IMG/VR virus record: IMGVR_UViG_3300021087_000654
Location: 1-64,000 of that record
DNA from: a virus
Length of the DNA: 64,000 nt
Reading direction: 5' to 3' (one strand)
Shown here: positions 24,587-33,145 of the stretch, in pieces
Layout: the number at the start of each line of letters is the position of its first letter
Position numbering within the stretch: position 1 is the stretch's first letter
Notes under the pieces: generated by a model
Seen by the model: only the letters and a program-made list of their open reading frames with translations
Told to the model about the DNA's origin: nothing
Databases searched by the model: none
Made by a program: the position numbers and the translations under genes

Positions 24587-24957
24587 AATTAAAACCTAAA
24601 TGTTTACCTGATCCAGATAACAAAGACTTTCAACCTATGCCTTTGGCAATAGATAATAGAGGTCATTTAATACCTTGTTGTTGGTGCGATCACCCTAAAA
24701 CAACAACGTCTGAATTATATAAACCTCTTTATAAAGTTAGTAAGCTTAAAGATTATAATAGTATAGATGAAATACTTGATACGAAAGAATGGAAAGAATT
24801 TGAAGATGATCTAGTACAGGCTAGAGATATAGGAGACAATATAAATAAAATTAATCAAACTTGTCTCTTTCATTGTAAGGCAAGAAAGTCAGATGACAAT
24901 ATAAAAATTGAAACTTATTATGAAAAAGGTAAAGAAGTAGCAAAGGATATTAAATAA
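24583..24957 (+). CDS. SPASM-like Fe-S partner protein, split pair copy 2
   Basis: A 124-residue paralogue of the 23565-23948 protein with the same five-or-more-cysteine layout: C7 (KPKCLPDPD), DNRGHLIPCCWCD (C32, C33, C35) and CLFHCK (C94, C98). It starts by ATGA overlap with the radical SAM core and ends by TAATG overlap with the DegT gene, so expression of the whole series is tightly coupled. Confidence 0.8.
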   Translation: MKLKPKCLPDPDNKDFQPMPLAIDNRGHLIPCCWCDHPKTTTSELYKPLYKVSKLKDYNSIDEILDTKEWKEFEDDLVQARDIGDNINKINQTCLFHCKARKSDDNIKIETYYEKGKEVAKDIK

Positions 24958-26051
24958 TGGACGCATGGAAATTTGAATATGAATTAGATAAAGAGAACTA
25001 TACTAAACTCTTTGATGAATGTATGAAAGAAGATCAGGAACAAAATATAGAGTTTCTGGAAAAAACAATTAAAGATATAATACCAAGAAAATATGCTGTA
25101 GCTTGTCAAAACGGTACAGACGCTTTAATGTTTTCTTTAAAATGTTTAGGCATAGGACCAGGTGACGAGGTATTAACAACTAACTTTTCTTGGATATCCA
25201 CTGCCTCTTGTATATCTATGGTAGGTGCTAAACCTGTATTTTGTGATATTAATATTTTAAACTATCATATGTCATTAGATAGTATTAAAAAGATGTATTC
25301 TTCAAAAGTAAAAGCAATAGTTTATCCACATCTATTTGGTAATATGTCTGATACAAAAGAAATTATAGAGTGGTGTTTTTCAAAAAATGTTCACTTTATA
25401 GAAGACGCAGCTCAAGCCATAGGGTCAAGTTTTAATGGTAAACTGGCAGGAACAATAGGAGATTTTAGTACCATAAGTTTTAATGCCAACAAAACTATTG
25501 GTGGTATAGCTGGTGGTGGAGTTGTATTGACAGATAGAAAAGATTGGGCTGACACATGTATTAAGTTAAGAAAACATGGTAACCACGACCTTCTAGGATA
25601 CAATTCTAAAATGTTATTCTTTAATGCTAAATTTATTGATTATAGATTAAAGAAGTTAAATGAGTATATAGAAAAAAAACAAGCCATAGCCAAAATGTAT
25701 GATGAACAATTAAAAGATTATGTGACCGTACAACCAACATCTAACGGTGTTAACCATACATATCATAAATATGTTATTAGATTACAAAACAAAGAAGTAA
25801 GGGATAAAGTTAAAGACAAATTAGGTGCAAAGGTACATTATAATAAACCTATATCAGAAAATCCTATGTATAGAAATTTACACCCATATGAGTTTTCTGG
25901 AAATATACATTTTGAAAATATTAAACATAGAAAAGATGATTTGTTTATTACACAAACGGTATGCGATACCATATTGACTTTACCTATACACCCTTATATG
26001 AAGAAAGAAGAGGTTGATAAAATTATTAACACGATCTTAATATTAGTATGA
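24957..26051 (+). CDS. DegT/DnrJ/EryC1/StrS-type PLP aminotransferase
   Basis: A 364-residue sugar-aminotransferase-type PLP enzyme. ACQNGTDALMFSLKCLG (49-65) binds the PLP phosphate, HFIEDAAQAIGSSFNGKLAGTIGD (146-169) carries the ED pair, and SFNANKTIGG includes the Schiff-base lysine K179. The C-terminal HKYVIRL and IHPYMKKEEVDKII are typical for the family. Such enzymes transfer an amino group from glutamate to a nucleotide-linked keto sugar. It is slightly short, with a shortened region after about residue 210. TAATG and ATGA overlaps join it to its neighbours. The sugar substrate is unknown; candidate partners are the epimerase (42418-43152) and glycosyltransferases here. Confidence 0.92.
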   Translation: MDAWKFEYELDKENYTKLFDECMKEDQEQNIEFLEKTIKDIIPRKYAVACQNGTDALMFSLKCLGIGPGDEVLTTNFSWISTASCISMVGAKPVFCDINILNYHMSLDSIKKMYSSKVKAIVYPHLFGNMSDTKEIIEWCFSKNVHFIEDAAQAIGSSFNGKLAGTIGDFSTISFNANKTIGGIAGGGVVLTDRKDWADTCIKLRKHGNHDLLGYNSKMLFFNAKFIDYRLKKLNEYIEKKQAIAKMYDEQLKDYVTVQPTSNGVNHTYHKYVIRLQNKEVRDKVKDKLGAKVHYNKPISENPMYRNLHPYEFSGNIHFENIKHRKDDLFITQTVCDTILTLPIHPYMKKEEVDKIINTILILV

Positions 26052-26356
26052 TAGAAATAATAGCAAGTCCAGATTTAGATAAAATTAGTTATATTGATAG
26101 TAACGAAAATCCTGTTCCTATAACAGATCAAAATCTTATCAAGACTTGTCAAATGATGAAAAGAGTATTAGGCACCAGTGATATATTTGATGAGAAATTA
26201 ATTAATGAATATAATGAACCAGTGTATGAATATATTGTTGAGAAAACTTATATAATGCCAGAGTATGATTATGGTCCAGTATATTTTAAAGATAAACCAA
26301 AACAAAAAATGAAGATTGCATTTAACAAATTATTCTATGAAAAAATTAATAGTTAG
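26048..26356 (+). CDS. Hypothetical protein
   Basis: A 102-residue acidic protein with no family I recognise. No membrane segment or conserved cysteine cluster is evident. It has clusters of Tyr, Asp and Lys (EYNEPVYEYIVEKTYIMPEYDYGPVYF). It starts by ATGA overlap with the aminotransferase and ends 20 bases inside the SGNH-like gene. The tight packing supports it as real. Confidence 0.6.
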   Translation: MIEIIASPDLDKISYIDSNENPVPITDQNLIKTCQMMKRVLGTSDIFDEKLINEYNEPVYEYIVEKTYIMPEYDYGPVYFKDKPKQKMKIAFNKLFYEKINS

Positions 26357-27170
26357 TGGAGATAGTTGTACAGATTTAACTTTTGAATCTCCTGTCCACC
26401 CTACATGGGATTACTCATGGCCAAAATGGCCTGAACATTTAGCAAAACATCTAGGTATGGAACTAGTTTGTTTAGGTAAAGGTGGACAAGGTAATCAATT
26501 TATCTACAGCACTCTATTAGATGAGATAACTAAAACAAAAAAAGATACAATAGGTTTAGTTATAGCTGCATGGTCTCAAAGTCATAGAAAAGATTGGGAA
26601 TTAGGACATGTACCTGGACCTAGAGTAAATTATGAAGTAGGTTTAAAACAGTTATGGAGATCAAAAAGAGTAGATGAAGATGGCGATATATTACATTGGG
26701 TAACTAAAAGTTTAAGAACATATTTAAGTTTTCAGATACTTTGTGAAAGATACAACCTACCTTACTATCATTTTCAAATGGGAGACTTATTTGAGAACTA
26801 TATGAAAGTGTTAGGACCTACGGAAACTGACAGATTACTAGGACAACCTGTTGATGAATCGTTCAAATATACAGGAGACCTTGAAAGAGATAAAATAAGA
26901 GTAATACATAAGGTATTAGAGTATGGTAAATGGATAAATAGATTCATAGGTTGGCCAGGACTACAAAGCCACCTTGATATTGGCGGATTCAATTTGCAAC
27001 AGCACGTATTAGGGGATAATTTAGTAGACCAACTAGCAAACGGAACAGTTATATCAAAATATGATGACCATCCGAATGCAAAAGGCCATAAATTAATAGC
27101 TACATTTTTAGCAAATAATATAGATTTGCCGAAACTAGCAACTGAAATAGAAAAAGGAGATAAGAAATGA
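26337..27170 (+). CDS. SGNH-hydrolase-like protein
   Basis: About 277 residues. The GDS block I (LIVSGDSCTDLTF, residues 4-16), KGGQGNQFIYS as candidate Gly/Asn blocks II-III, VIAAWSQSHRKDW, and the C-terminal DDHPNAKGH with the Asp-His pair match the SGNH/GDSL hydrolase layout. The ATG at 26337 is chosen because the domain starts there and an upstream in-frame TTG at 26316 would only add residues inside the previous gene. A paralogue is at 59779-60762. Likely ester or acetyl-group hydrolysis on a glycan is inferred. ATGA overlap with the nitroreductase gene follows. Confidence 0.72.
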   Translation: MKKLIVSGDSCTDLTFESPVHPTWDYSWPKWPEHLAKHLGMELVCLGKGGQGNQFIYSTLLDEITKTKKDTIGLVIAAWSQSHRKDWELGHVPGPRVNYEVGLKQLWRSKRVDEDGDILHWVTKSLRTYLSFQILCERYNLPYYHFQMGDLFENYMKVLGPTETDRLLGQPVDESFKYTGDLERDKIRVIHKVLEYGKWINRFIGWPGLQSHLDIGGFNLQQHVLGDNLVDQLANGTVISKYDDHPNAKGHKLIATFLANNIDLPKLATEIEKGDKK

Positions 27171-28030
27171 GTAGAGAAAATTTACCGGAAAATTACAGTA
27201 AATCCGAAATATATAATACATTTAAAAAAAGAAAACACGTCATAGAGTATCGCAAAGATAAGGTACCAGAACAATCATTAATAGAAGAACTTTTATGGAA
27301 AGCATGGCACATGACTCCATCAAAACAAAACTATTATCCTTACACGGTTAACATACTAGGACCAGACCCTAAATTTGATGATGAAAAACTTAAAGTATGG
27401 GATAAGGCAATGCATAACCACCATAATGTGGAAGAAAGAGCATTCCAAAAAGGTCAAGTAAAAGTAACCACAAAAAGAGTTAATCAAACATATCAACATT
27501 TATCAGACGCTCCATATGTAATAGTATTTACATCTAGAGTTACTGATCCAGCAAAAACAAATCTTTGGAATAAGAAATGTATTGCTGAAGAAGGTCATTT
27601 TAGTGAACCAGAATTTGAGGATCAAGTAGAAAACCTATCACAAGCAACAAGTCTTGAAGTAGGTTTATTTACAGCTTCTCTTACAGGATTACTTTGTGAA
27701 CAAGGTATTGATATTACATATACACAATGTTTTCCAAAAGATGTTGAATTGTGGCACGATTTAGATTTTGTTACAAAATTACCACTTTTTTGTTGTTCTA
27801 TTGGATACGGTAAGTATTACAAAATGGAAAAAATGAAAGCAGGTGGTACAAAAGACGAAAATGGTAAAGATATAACTAATTGGCAGGCAGATTCAAAAGC
27901 CGATTTTGGAGATATAATAAATTGGGTAAAAGATCAAGATACCACTGGAACTACAGACGAAAACAGAGTTGAAATGTTAAGAAGAATAAAAATTGGTAAA
28001 GACGAGCTCAAAGAGGGTATTCATGCCTAA
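27167..28030 (+). CDS. Nitroreductase-like flavoprotein, copy 1
   Basis: A 287-residue nitroreductase-fold protein: KKRKHVIEYRKDKVPEQSLIEELLWKAWHMTPSKQN (about 15-50) matches the FMN-phosphate-binding opening of the family, where a basic stretch precedes a helix and an S-x-x-N turn. LEVGLFTASLTGLLCEQGID (about 164-183) matches the second conserved helix. It is longer than typical family members (about 200) by an inserted middle and a C-terminal extension. A tandem paralogue follows at 28023. The substrate is unknown; a flavin supply gene (RibB, 29698) is nearby. Confidence 0.82.
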   Translation: MSRENLPENYSKSEIYNTFKKRKHVIEYRKDKVPEQSLIEELLWKAWHMTPSKQNYYPYTVNILGPDPKFDDEKLKVWDKAMHNHHNVEERAFQKGQVKVTTKRVNQTYQHLSDAPYVIVFTSRVTDPAKTNLWNKKCIAEEGHFSEPEFEDQVENLSQATSLEVGLFTASLTGLLCEQGIDITYTQCFPKDVELWHDLDFVTKLPLFCCSIGYGKYYKMEKMKAGGTKDENGKDITNWQADSKADFGDIINWVKDQDTTGTTDENRVEMLRRIKIGKDELKEGIHA

Positions 28031-28832
28031 TATATACGAAACATTTAAAAAAAGAAAGCATGTTTGGGTATATGATGAAAAAAATATTCCAACCAAAGAA
28101 ACGATTAATGAATTGTTAAAGAAGGCGTGGGAGTTAACGCCTTCTAAACAACAGTATATGCCTTATACTGTTAACGTTATCGGTCCAAATGACCAAGCTG
28201 AAAAGGAAAGAATCTGGAGACAAGCTATAAAGAATCACCATAGAGTTGAAGACGAAGCTTTGGCAGATGGTTATATAAAAGATTCTAAACATACAATAAA
28301 CAGAAACTACCAACATATAATAACAGCACCATATGTTTTTATATTTACGTCTAGAGTTTGTGAATCAAATGCATTTAACAAACTGGCCATTGAAGAATCT
28401 AGTCATATGCCGGAACAAGAGTTTGAAGAAAAATTAGAAATGATAAACACATTAATTTCTATGGAAGTAGGAATGTTTTGTGCTACTTTAACTGGTTTGT
28501 TATGCGAAGCAGGTTTAGATATATCTTTTTGTTCTTGTTTTCCTAAACAAATTACACAATGGAAACATATTCCATATGTAGATCAAGAACCTCATGTTAT
28601 AATGACAACAGGTGTTGGTAAATATTTTAGATGGCAGTTTATGGAAAGAACTAAACAAACACATTTAGACCCTAAACCTGATTTTGATAAAGTTATCAAT
28701 TGGGTTGTGACTAACGAAGATAATGATCCAGAGCCGGAAGATTTAAGACAAAAAGAATGGGTACAGTTACATATACCTGGAGAAACAGATAAATCAGCTG
28801 GTACTGATATTGAAAAATTGAAAACAAAATAA
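28023..28832 (+). CDS. Nitroreductase-like flavoprotein, copy 2
   Basis: About 269 residues from the ATG at 28023, which has AGAGGG upstream and overlaps the previous stop by 8 bases. KKRKHVWVYDEKNIPTKETINELLKKAWELTPSKQQ and MEVGMFCATLTGLLCEAGLD parallel copy 1. The C-terminal DFDKVINWVV is also shared. The two form a tandem duplication, and nitroreductase-fold enzymes usually dimerise, so a heterodimer is possible (inferred). A 20-base gap separates it from the PP-loop gene. Confidence 0.82.
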   Translation: MPNIYETFKKRKHVWVYDEKNIPTKETINELLKKAWELTPSKQQYMPYTVNVIGPNDQAEKERIWRQAIKNHHRVEDEALADGYIKDSKHTINRNYQHIITAPYVFIFTSRVCESNAFNKLAIEESSHMPEQEFEEKLEMINTLISMEVGMFCATLTGLLCEAGLDISFCSCFPKQITQWKHIPYVDQEPHVIMTTGVGKYFRWQFMERTKQTHLDPKPDFDKVINWVVTNEDNDPEPEDLRQKEWVQLHIPGETDKSAGTDIEKLKTK

Positions 28833-28852
28833 TATAATGAAAGTCCTATATA

Positions 28853-29704
28853 ATGTCTATAACTTATGATGGTAAAGAAATTGCATTTTTTAAATTTCCA
28901 GTAAAGCAAGTCGTACTAGCTTTATCAGGCGGAACGGATTCGGCTGCCATTCTTTATCTAATATGTAAAAAATTTCCAGATGTGGAAATTATACCATATA
29001 ATTGTGAAGATGTTGATAATCCATATGATATGCAGGCAGCCGAAAAAATTATAGAAGTTGTTAAAGGTTGGTTTCCTGATAATAAGATTAGACCTTTGGT
29101 AAAGGGAATTTATAACGATCAAGACGAGACACTCTTTCCAAAGGCAATAATAGAAATTGGAGTTAATCCACATTGGGCTACCGAAAAAGATAAAGCAAAC
29201 GCTTCAAAAGAAGAACATATAGCTTTAATAAAAAAATATCAACCCAAGAGTTTAGATTATTATATTGAACATTTTAGATGGCTTAATATATTATTAACAC
29301 CTCTCATTATAACTAGGGTAACAAAGACTTTATATTTAGATAAATTAAAAGGTGAAATGAGAGCCAAATATCCTAACGCATACCTTGTAAATGGTATGAC
29401 CAGAAATCCTCCAATAGAAGAACAAAAGAAATATCCGGTAATGTATCAACTAGCCGAAACAAGAAGAAATCCTAATGATAAAATTAGAAACACAAGAGGT
29501 CCAAAAAACGTTTATATTCCTTTTGCTAATGTTGATAAAAAGTTTGTAGCAGCTATATATAAGGAGGAAAAATTAATGAAAGATATATTTCCTCTCACAA
29601 GATCATGTGTAGGTGTAGCAAACTTAACTGATAACTATACGAAAAACTGCCACCAATGTTTTTGGTGTTATGAAAAGAAATGGGCGTTTGATTTAAAATG
29701 GTAG
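28853..29704 (+). CDS. QueC-like PP-loop ATP pyrophosphatase, copy 1
   Basis: A 283-residue protein. The PP-loop SGGTDS (25-30) in VVLALSGGTDSAAILYLI binds ATP for adenylation of a carboxyl or amide. The C-terminus has C252, C266, C269 and C272 in a CxxCFWC pattern followed by EKKWAF, matching the zinc-binding C-x-n-CGxCxxCxxR..AF end of QueC (7-cyano-7-deazaguanine synthase). An insertion (about 85-165) makes it longer than QueC. The rest of the preQ0 pathway is not in the window, so a different amidation, ligation or thiolation reaction is equally likely. A paralogue is at 36924-37679. Confidence 0.78.
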   Translation: MSITYDGKEIAFFKFPVKQVVLALSGGTDSAAILYLICKKFPDVEIIPYNCEDVDNPYDMQAAEKIIEVVKGWFPDNKIRPLVKGIYNDQDETLFPKAIIEIGVNPHWATEKDKANASKEEHIALIKKYQPKSLDYYIEHFRWLNILLTPLIITRVTKTLYLDKLKGEMRAKYPNAYLVNGMTRNPPIEEQKKYPVMYQLAETRRNPNDKIRNTRGPKNVYIPFANVDKKFVAAIYKEEKLMKDIFPLTRSCVGVANLTDNYTKNCHQCFWCYEKKWAFDLKW

Positions 29705-30330
29705 TAAATAAAATAGAAGAAATTATTGATGAAGCTCGTAATGGGCGAATGTATATATTAGTTGATAATCCTAATAGAGAAAATGAAGGAGATTTAATTA
29801 TTCCTGCACAAATGGTTACTCCTGAATCAATTAATTTTATGACAAAATATGGTAGAGGATTAATATGTTTGGCATTAACGAAACAAAGAACTGACCAACT
29901 TAAACTTGCATTAATGAATCCATCAAATCAAAAAAATGATTTAACAGCATTTACTGTCTCTATAGAGGCTAAAGAAGGTGTAACTACAGGTATTTCAGCC
30001 GCTGATAGGGCACACACAATTTCTGTTGCTATAAATAATAAAACAAAAAAAGAGGATTTAGTTTTTCCAGGACATGTTTTTCCTGTTATGGCATGGGAAG
30101 GAGGAGTATTAAGAAGAGCAGGTCATACAGAGGCAGCTGTAGATATTTCCACTATTGCAGGACTCAATCCTTCAGGAGTAATTTGTGAAATAATGAGTGA
30201 AGATGGTACAATGGCTAGACTTCCAGAATTAATTAATTTTGCAAAACAACATTCTCTTAAAATAGGTTCGGTAGAAGATTTAATCAAATACCGTTTAAAA
30301 TCAGATAATGATATGATGATGTACAATTGA
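29698..30330 (+). CDS. ribB: 3,4-dihydroxy-2-butanone 4-phosphate synthase (RibB)
   Basis: Makes the four-carbon unit of riboflavin from ribulose 5-phosphate. The 210 residues are full length for a stand-alone RibB. The signature boxes are all present: RENEGD (27-32), LTAFTVSIEA, TTGISAADRAHTI (97-109), PGHVFPVMAWEGGVLRRAGHTEAAVD (124-149) and CEIMSEDGTMAR. It has no GTP cyclohydrolase II fusion. Overlap with the PP-loop gene (7 bases) ties it into the island operon. It may raise FMN for the two nitroreductase-like proteins or divert the product to another pathway. Uncommon in phages as far as I know. Confidence 0.95.
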   Translation: MVVNKIEEIIDEARNGRMYILVDNPNRENEGDLIIPAQMVTPESINFMTKYGRGLICLALTKQRTDQLKLALMNPSNQKNDLTAFTVSIEAKEGVTTGISAADRAHTISVAINNKTKKEDLVFPGHVFPVMAWEGGVLRRAGHTEAAVDISTIAGLNPSGVICEIMSEDGTMARLPELINFAKQHSLKIGSVEDLIKYRLKSDNDMMMYN

Positions 30331-30337
30331 AAAGAGA

Positions 30338-30345
30338 GATAAATA
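30338..30345 (+). promoter_or_regulatory. Possible internal late-type promoter box
   Basis: GATAAATA 7 bases before the ATG at 30353, in the 22-base gap after ribB. The match is one off the perfect core and such boxes are frequent by chance in AT-rich DNA. Confidence 0.3.
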
Positions 30346-30352
30346 TTATATA

Positions 30353-31192
30353 ATGAAGTTTGATCTTACATATGCACAAAAAAACTATTTAGCGGTAGAT
30401 TTCTTTCTATCAATGTCTTGTAATAAAGACTGCCACTATTGTACAAGTTATACTCTAGAAATGAGAAACTTAACAGTAGATTTAGTTTTTTTAAGAAAAT
30501 GTTTAGAGGCTTTAAAGCCTTATAAAACTAGGATATGTTTACTTGGTGGAGAACCAGGTTTAATTAAGAACTTACGTGAAGTTATATCAATGGTAAAAGA
30601 ATATCCTAATTTCATTTGTCAAGTTTTATCTAACTCTTTTATAAGAAAAAGGTATCCTGAAATACTAGAAGATCCAGAAATATTATATGTAGAACACTTA
30701 ACATTGGATTTTTATCCAGATGAAATAAAAAAATTAGGTAACTATGAATATTTAGAGCCAAATGAAATGAATAACTATAACGTAGTACTTAAAACACCTA
30801 ATTACTTTAAATACATAGCAAACTATCCAGAATTTAAAAAGAAATTAAACCACAAAAATACTATGTTCAAAGCATTTAATGGTAGAACACCATCTAAAGG
30901 TGACGTAGAAGAAGTACACCAACAGGCGGCTGAAATAGACCGTAAAATGTGTGCCGCTTTTCCAATGGTACCTGTTATTGATTTTGAAAAAAGACACATA
31001 GTACACTGTAGTAAAAAATTTGCAAATAACACCGAATTGTCTAGGTCTTTCCCTATGACAAAAGAAAATATTGATAAGATGATGAACTTTCAATTATTTA
31101 AATACGAAAGGTATTGTGTGACATGTAAAGAGTACGTACAACCAAAGGGACACTTCCCTATTGAGAAGTACGCTAATATATTAAATAGATAA
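30353..31192 (+). CDS. Radical SAM protein with C-terminal Cys cluster
   Basis: A 279-residue protein. The cluster motif is C23/C27/C30 (SMSCNKDCHYCTSY) and the SAM-binding GGEP box is intact (CLLGGEPGL, about 61-69). The C-terminal part has KMCAAFP, IVHCSKK and YCVTCKEY, a SPASM/twitch-like set of auxiliary cluster cysteines within the same chain, unlike the split pairs. It follows ribB by 22 bases and precedes the SufT-like gene by 10 bases, placing a radical SAM enzyme directly beside an Fe-S maturation factor. The substrate is unknown. Confidence 0.85.
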   Translation: MKFDLTYAQKNYLAVDFFLSMSCNKDCHYCTSYTLEMRNLTVDLVFLRKCLEALKPYKTRICLLGGEPGLIKNLREVISMVKEYPNFICQVLSNSFIRKRYPEILEDPEILYVEHLTLDFYPDEIKKLGNYEYLEPNEMNNYNVVLKTPNYFKYIANYPEFKKKLNHKNTMFKAFNGRTPSKGDVEEVHQQAAEIDRKMCAAFPMVPVIDFEKRHIVHCSKKFANNTELSRSFPMTKENIDKMMNFQLFKYERYCVTCKEYVQPKGHFPIEKYANILNR

Positions 31193-31202
31193 GGAGTAAA
31201 TT

Positions 31203-31601
31203 ATGAATGAAACAGATGATCCAGATTTAAGAGTGCCTAAACCCGCTGTTGACGCACAACTTAATGCTACACTAGAAGATATTACAGACCATCAAGAAAC
31301 TCGTTTAGAGTATATTAATCATATTACAGAGAAACTTAAAACTTGTTATGATCCTGAAATTTCTACAGACATTTATACACTTGGACTTATATATGATGTT
31401 AAAGTGACAGAAGCAAGATATGTTTTTGTTTTAATGAGTTTAACGTCTGCTTTTTGTCCGGCAGTAGATGAAATAGTTAATGGAGTTAAAATGGCAGTTG
31501 AAAGTATACCAGGACTAAAATGTAATGTTAGAATTACAATGACACCTATGTGGACTAGAGATATGATTGATCCCGAAATAAGAGAGTTAATGGGACTATA
31601 A
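31203..31601 (+). CDS. SufT/MIP18-like Fe-S assembly protein (DUF59)
   Basis: A 132-residue member of the DUF59 family, which helps deliver Fe-S clusters. DPEISTDIYTLGLIYDV (about 50-66), then VLMSLTSAFCPAVDEI with conserved C85, and TMTPMWTRDMIDPEIRELMGL match the family from end to end. AAGGAG precedes the ATG. Family members act in cytosolic Fe-S protein maturation. Placement directly after a radical SAM gene suggests service to the island's Fe-S enzymes, together with the A-type carrier at 62186-62509. Confidence 0.88.
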   Translation: MNETDDPDLRVPKPAVDAQLNATLEDITDHQETRLEYINHITEKLKTCYDPEISTDIYTLGLIYDVKVTEARYVFVLMSLTSAFCPAVDEIVNGVKMAVESIPGLKCNVRITMTPMWTRDMIDPEIRELMGL

Positions 31602-31607
31602 TAAATA
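31600..31607 (+). promoter_or_regulatory. Possible internal late-type promoter box
   Basis: AATAAATA in the 23-base gap before the carbamoyltransferase gene, followed by GAGGAG and ATG. It fits a short-leader late promoter, but the box is imperfect. Confidence 0.3.
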
Positions 31608-31624
31608 AGTACGAGGAGAATATT

Positions 31625-33145
31625 ATGAAAATTTTTGCTGTTGCAATAAACTTACACGACCATAACACCTATGACGGTGTTTATCATAATCAATTAGAAA
31701 GACACACAAGATTTAAACATAACTTACCATACAAAGCAGAAGCTTATAATCATCAATCAGATATATTAAATCCTGGTGATTATACTTTAAATGATAGATT
31801 TGTAGCAGATCATGTTAAAAAAGAACCTGATACTCTTTTCGCATTTACATATACTTATGGTGGTATAAGAAAAGCAAAAGAAGAATTATGGAATACTATA
31901 TTTAAAGGTCACGATGAAATTTTAGATTATGAAGTCAAAACATTATGGCAAAGACACTATAAAGATGGCATTTATTATATTGACCATCATCAATCACATG
32001 CCGCTTATGCATTTTTAAATTCAGGTTATAAACAAAGTGATATACTTGCAATAGATGGTATTGGCTCAAGATATAGATGTGTATTCTTTGACAGAGACGG
32101 CAACGCAACTGATCTATCAGATAAACTTCCTATCGGGTGGTTGTGGAATCATATGTCTAATCTTACAGGTTTCGGAACATTAGGTGCAAGTAAACTTATG
32201 GGTAAAGTTGGTTATGGAAAACATAGTGACTATTACTATAATGTATTATCTCAAATATTAGAAGGACCTATATTAGAAAGAAAATATCCAGAATGGAAAC
32301 AAATTAAACTTCAAAAACATGGTATAAATGACCTAGCATACACACTACAAGAAATTACAATGGAAAGAATTAAAGAACATATCTACCCATTAAAAACATC
32401 CGACAATCTTTGTCTTGCTGGTGGTGTAGCTTACAATGGTTATGTAAATGAAATGTTTACCGAAAAATGGGATAATGTTTTTATTCCACCTGCAATTGGT
32501 GATGAAGGCCAAGCTATTGGTACTTATCAACATGCTGAATATACAATAAACAATAGAGTACACAAGTCTAACGTATTTGCCGGCAAATCATACGAGTATC
32601 TAGGCGAAGAAAAATTAACGTCTTACAAAGAAGTAGCACAGGCAATTGCTGATGGTAAAATAGTAGGTTGGTTTCAAGGTAAATCAGAAAGTGGTAACAG
32701 AGCATTAGGTAATAGAAGTATATTAGCTGATCCTAGAAATCCAGAAATAAAAGATATTATCAATAGTACAATAAAAATGAGAGAAGATTTTAGACCATTC
32801 GCTCCAGCAGTTTTAGAAGAACATTATAAAGAATATTTTGATACAAAGAGTCCTAGTCCTTATATGTCAAGAATATGTAAGGTTAAAGAAGATAAAAAAT
32901 CAGTAATACCTGGCGTCACACACGTTGATGGTACTGCTAGAATACAAACAGTTAACAAAGAAGATAATAATAAATTTTATGAACTTATACGAGAGTTTGG
33001 TGTTATCACTGGTGTTCCTATGTTGCTTAATACAAGTTTCAATTGTCAAGAGCCTATAGTAGAAACACCTCAAAATGCATTAAGAACTTTTAAAAGAACA
33101 GGATTAGATATATTAATTATTAATGATTATATAATAAGAAAATGA
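31625..33145 (+). CDS. NodU/CmcH-family carbamoyltransferase
   Basis: A 506-residue enzyme that transfers carbamoyl from carbamoyl phosphate, usually to a sugar or natural-product hydroxyl. The Kae1-like N-terminal domain has the metal-binding DHHQSHAAYAF (about 120-130) and LAGGVAYNGYVNE (about 265-277). The YrdC-like C-terminal domain has GWFQGKSESGNRALGNRSILADPR (about 350-373) and PFAPAVLEEH. It is somewhat shorter than typical NodU (about 570). Such genes occur in other marine T4-like phages. A GAGGAG site precedes the ATG, and the stop overlaps the small gene at 33142 (ATGA). Confidence 0.93.
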   Translation: MKIFAVAINLHDHNTYDGVYHNQLERHTRFKHNLPYKAEAYNHQSDILNPGDYTLNDRFVADHVKKEPDTLFAFTYTYGGIRKAKEELWNTIFKGHDEILDYEVKTLWQRHYKDGIYYIDHHQSHAAYAFLNSGYKQSDILAIDGIGSRYRCVFFDRDGNATDLSDKLPIGWLWNHMSNLTGFGTLGASKLMGKVGYGKHSDYYYNVLSQILEGPILERKYPEWKQIKLQKHGINDLAYTLQEITMERIKEHIYPLKTSDNLCLAGGVAYNGYVNEMFTEKWDNVFIPPAIGDEGQAIGTYQHAEYTINNRVHKSNVFAGKSYEYLGEEKLTSYKEVAQAIADGKIVGWFQGKSESGNRALGNRSILADPRNPEIKDIINSTIKMREDFRPFAPAVLEEHYKEYFDTKSPSPYMSRICKVKEDKKSVIPGVTHVDGTARIQTVNKEDNNKFYELIREFGVITGVPMLLNTSFNCQEPIVETPQNALRTFKRTGLDILIINDYIIRK

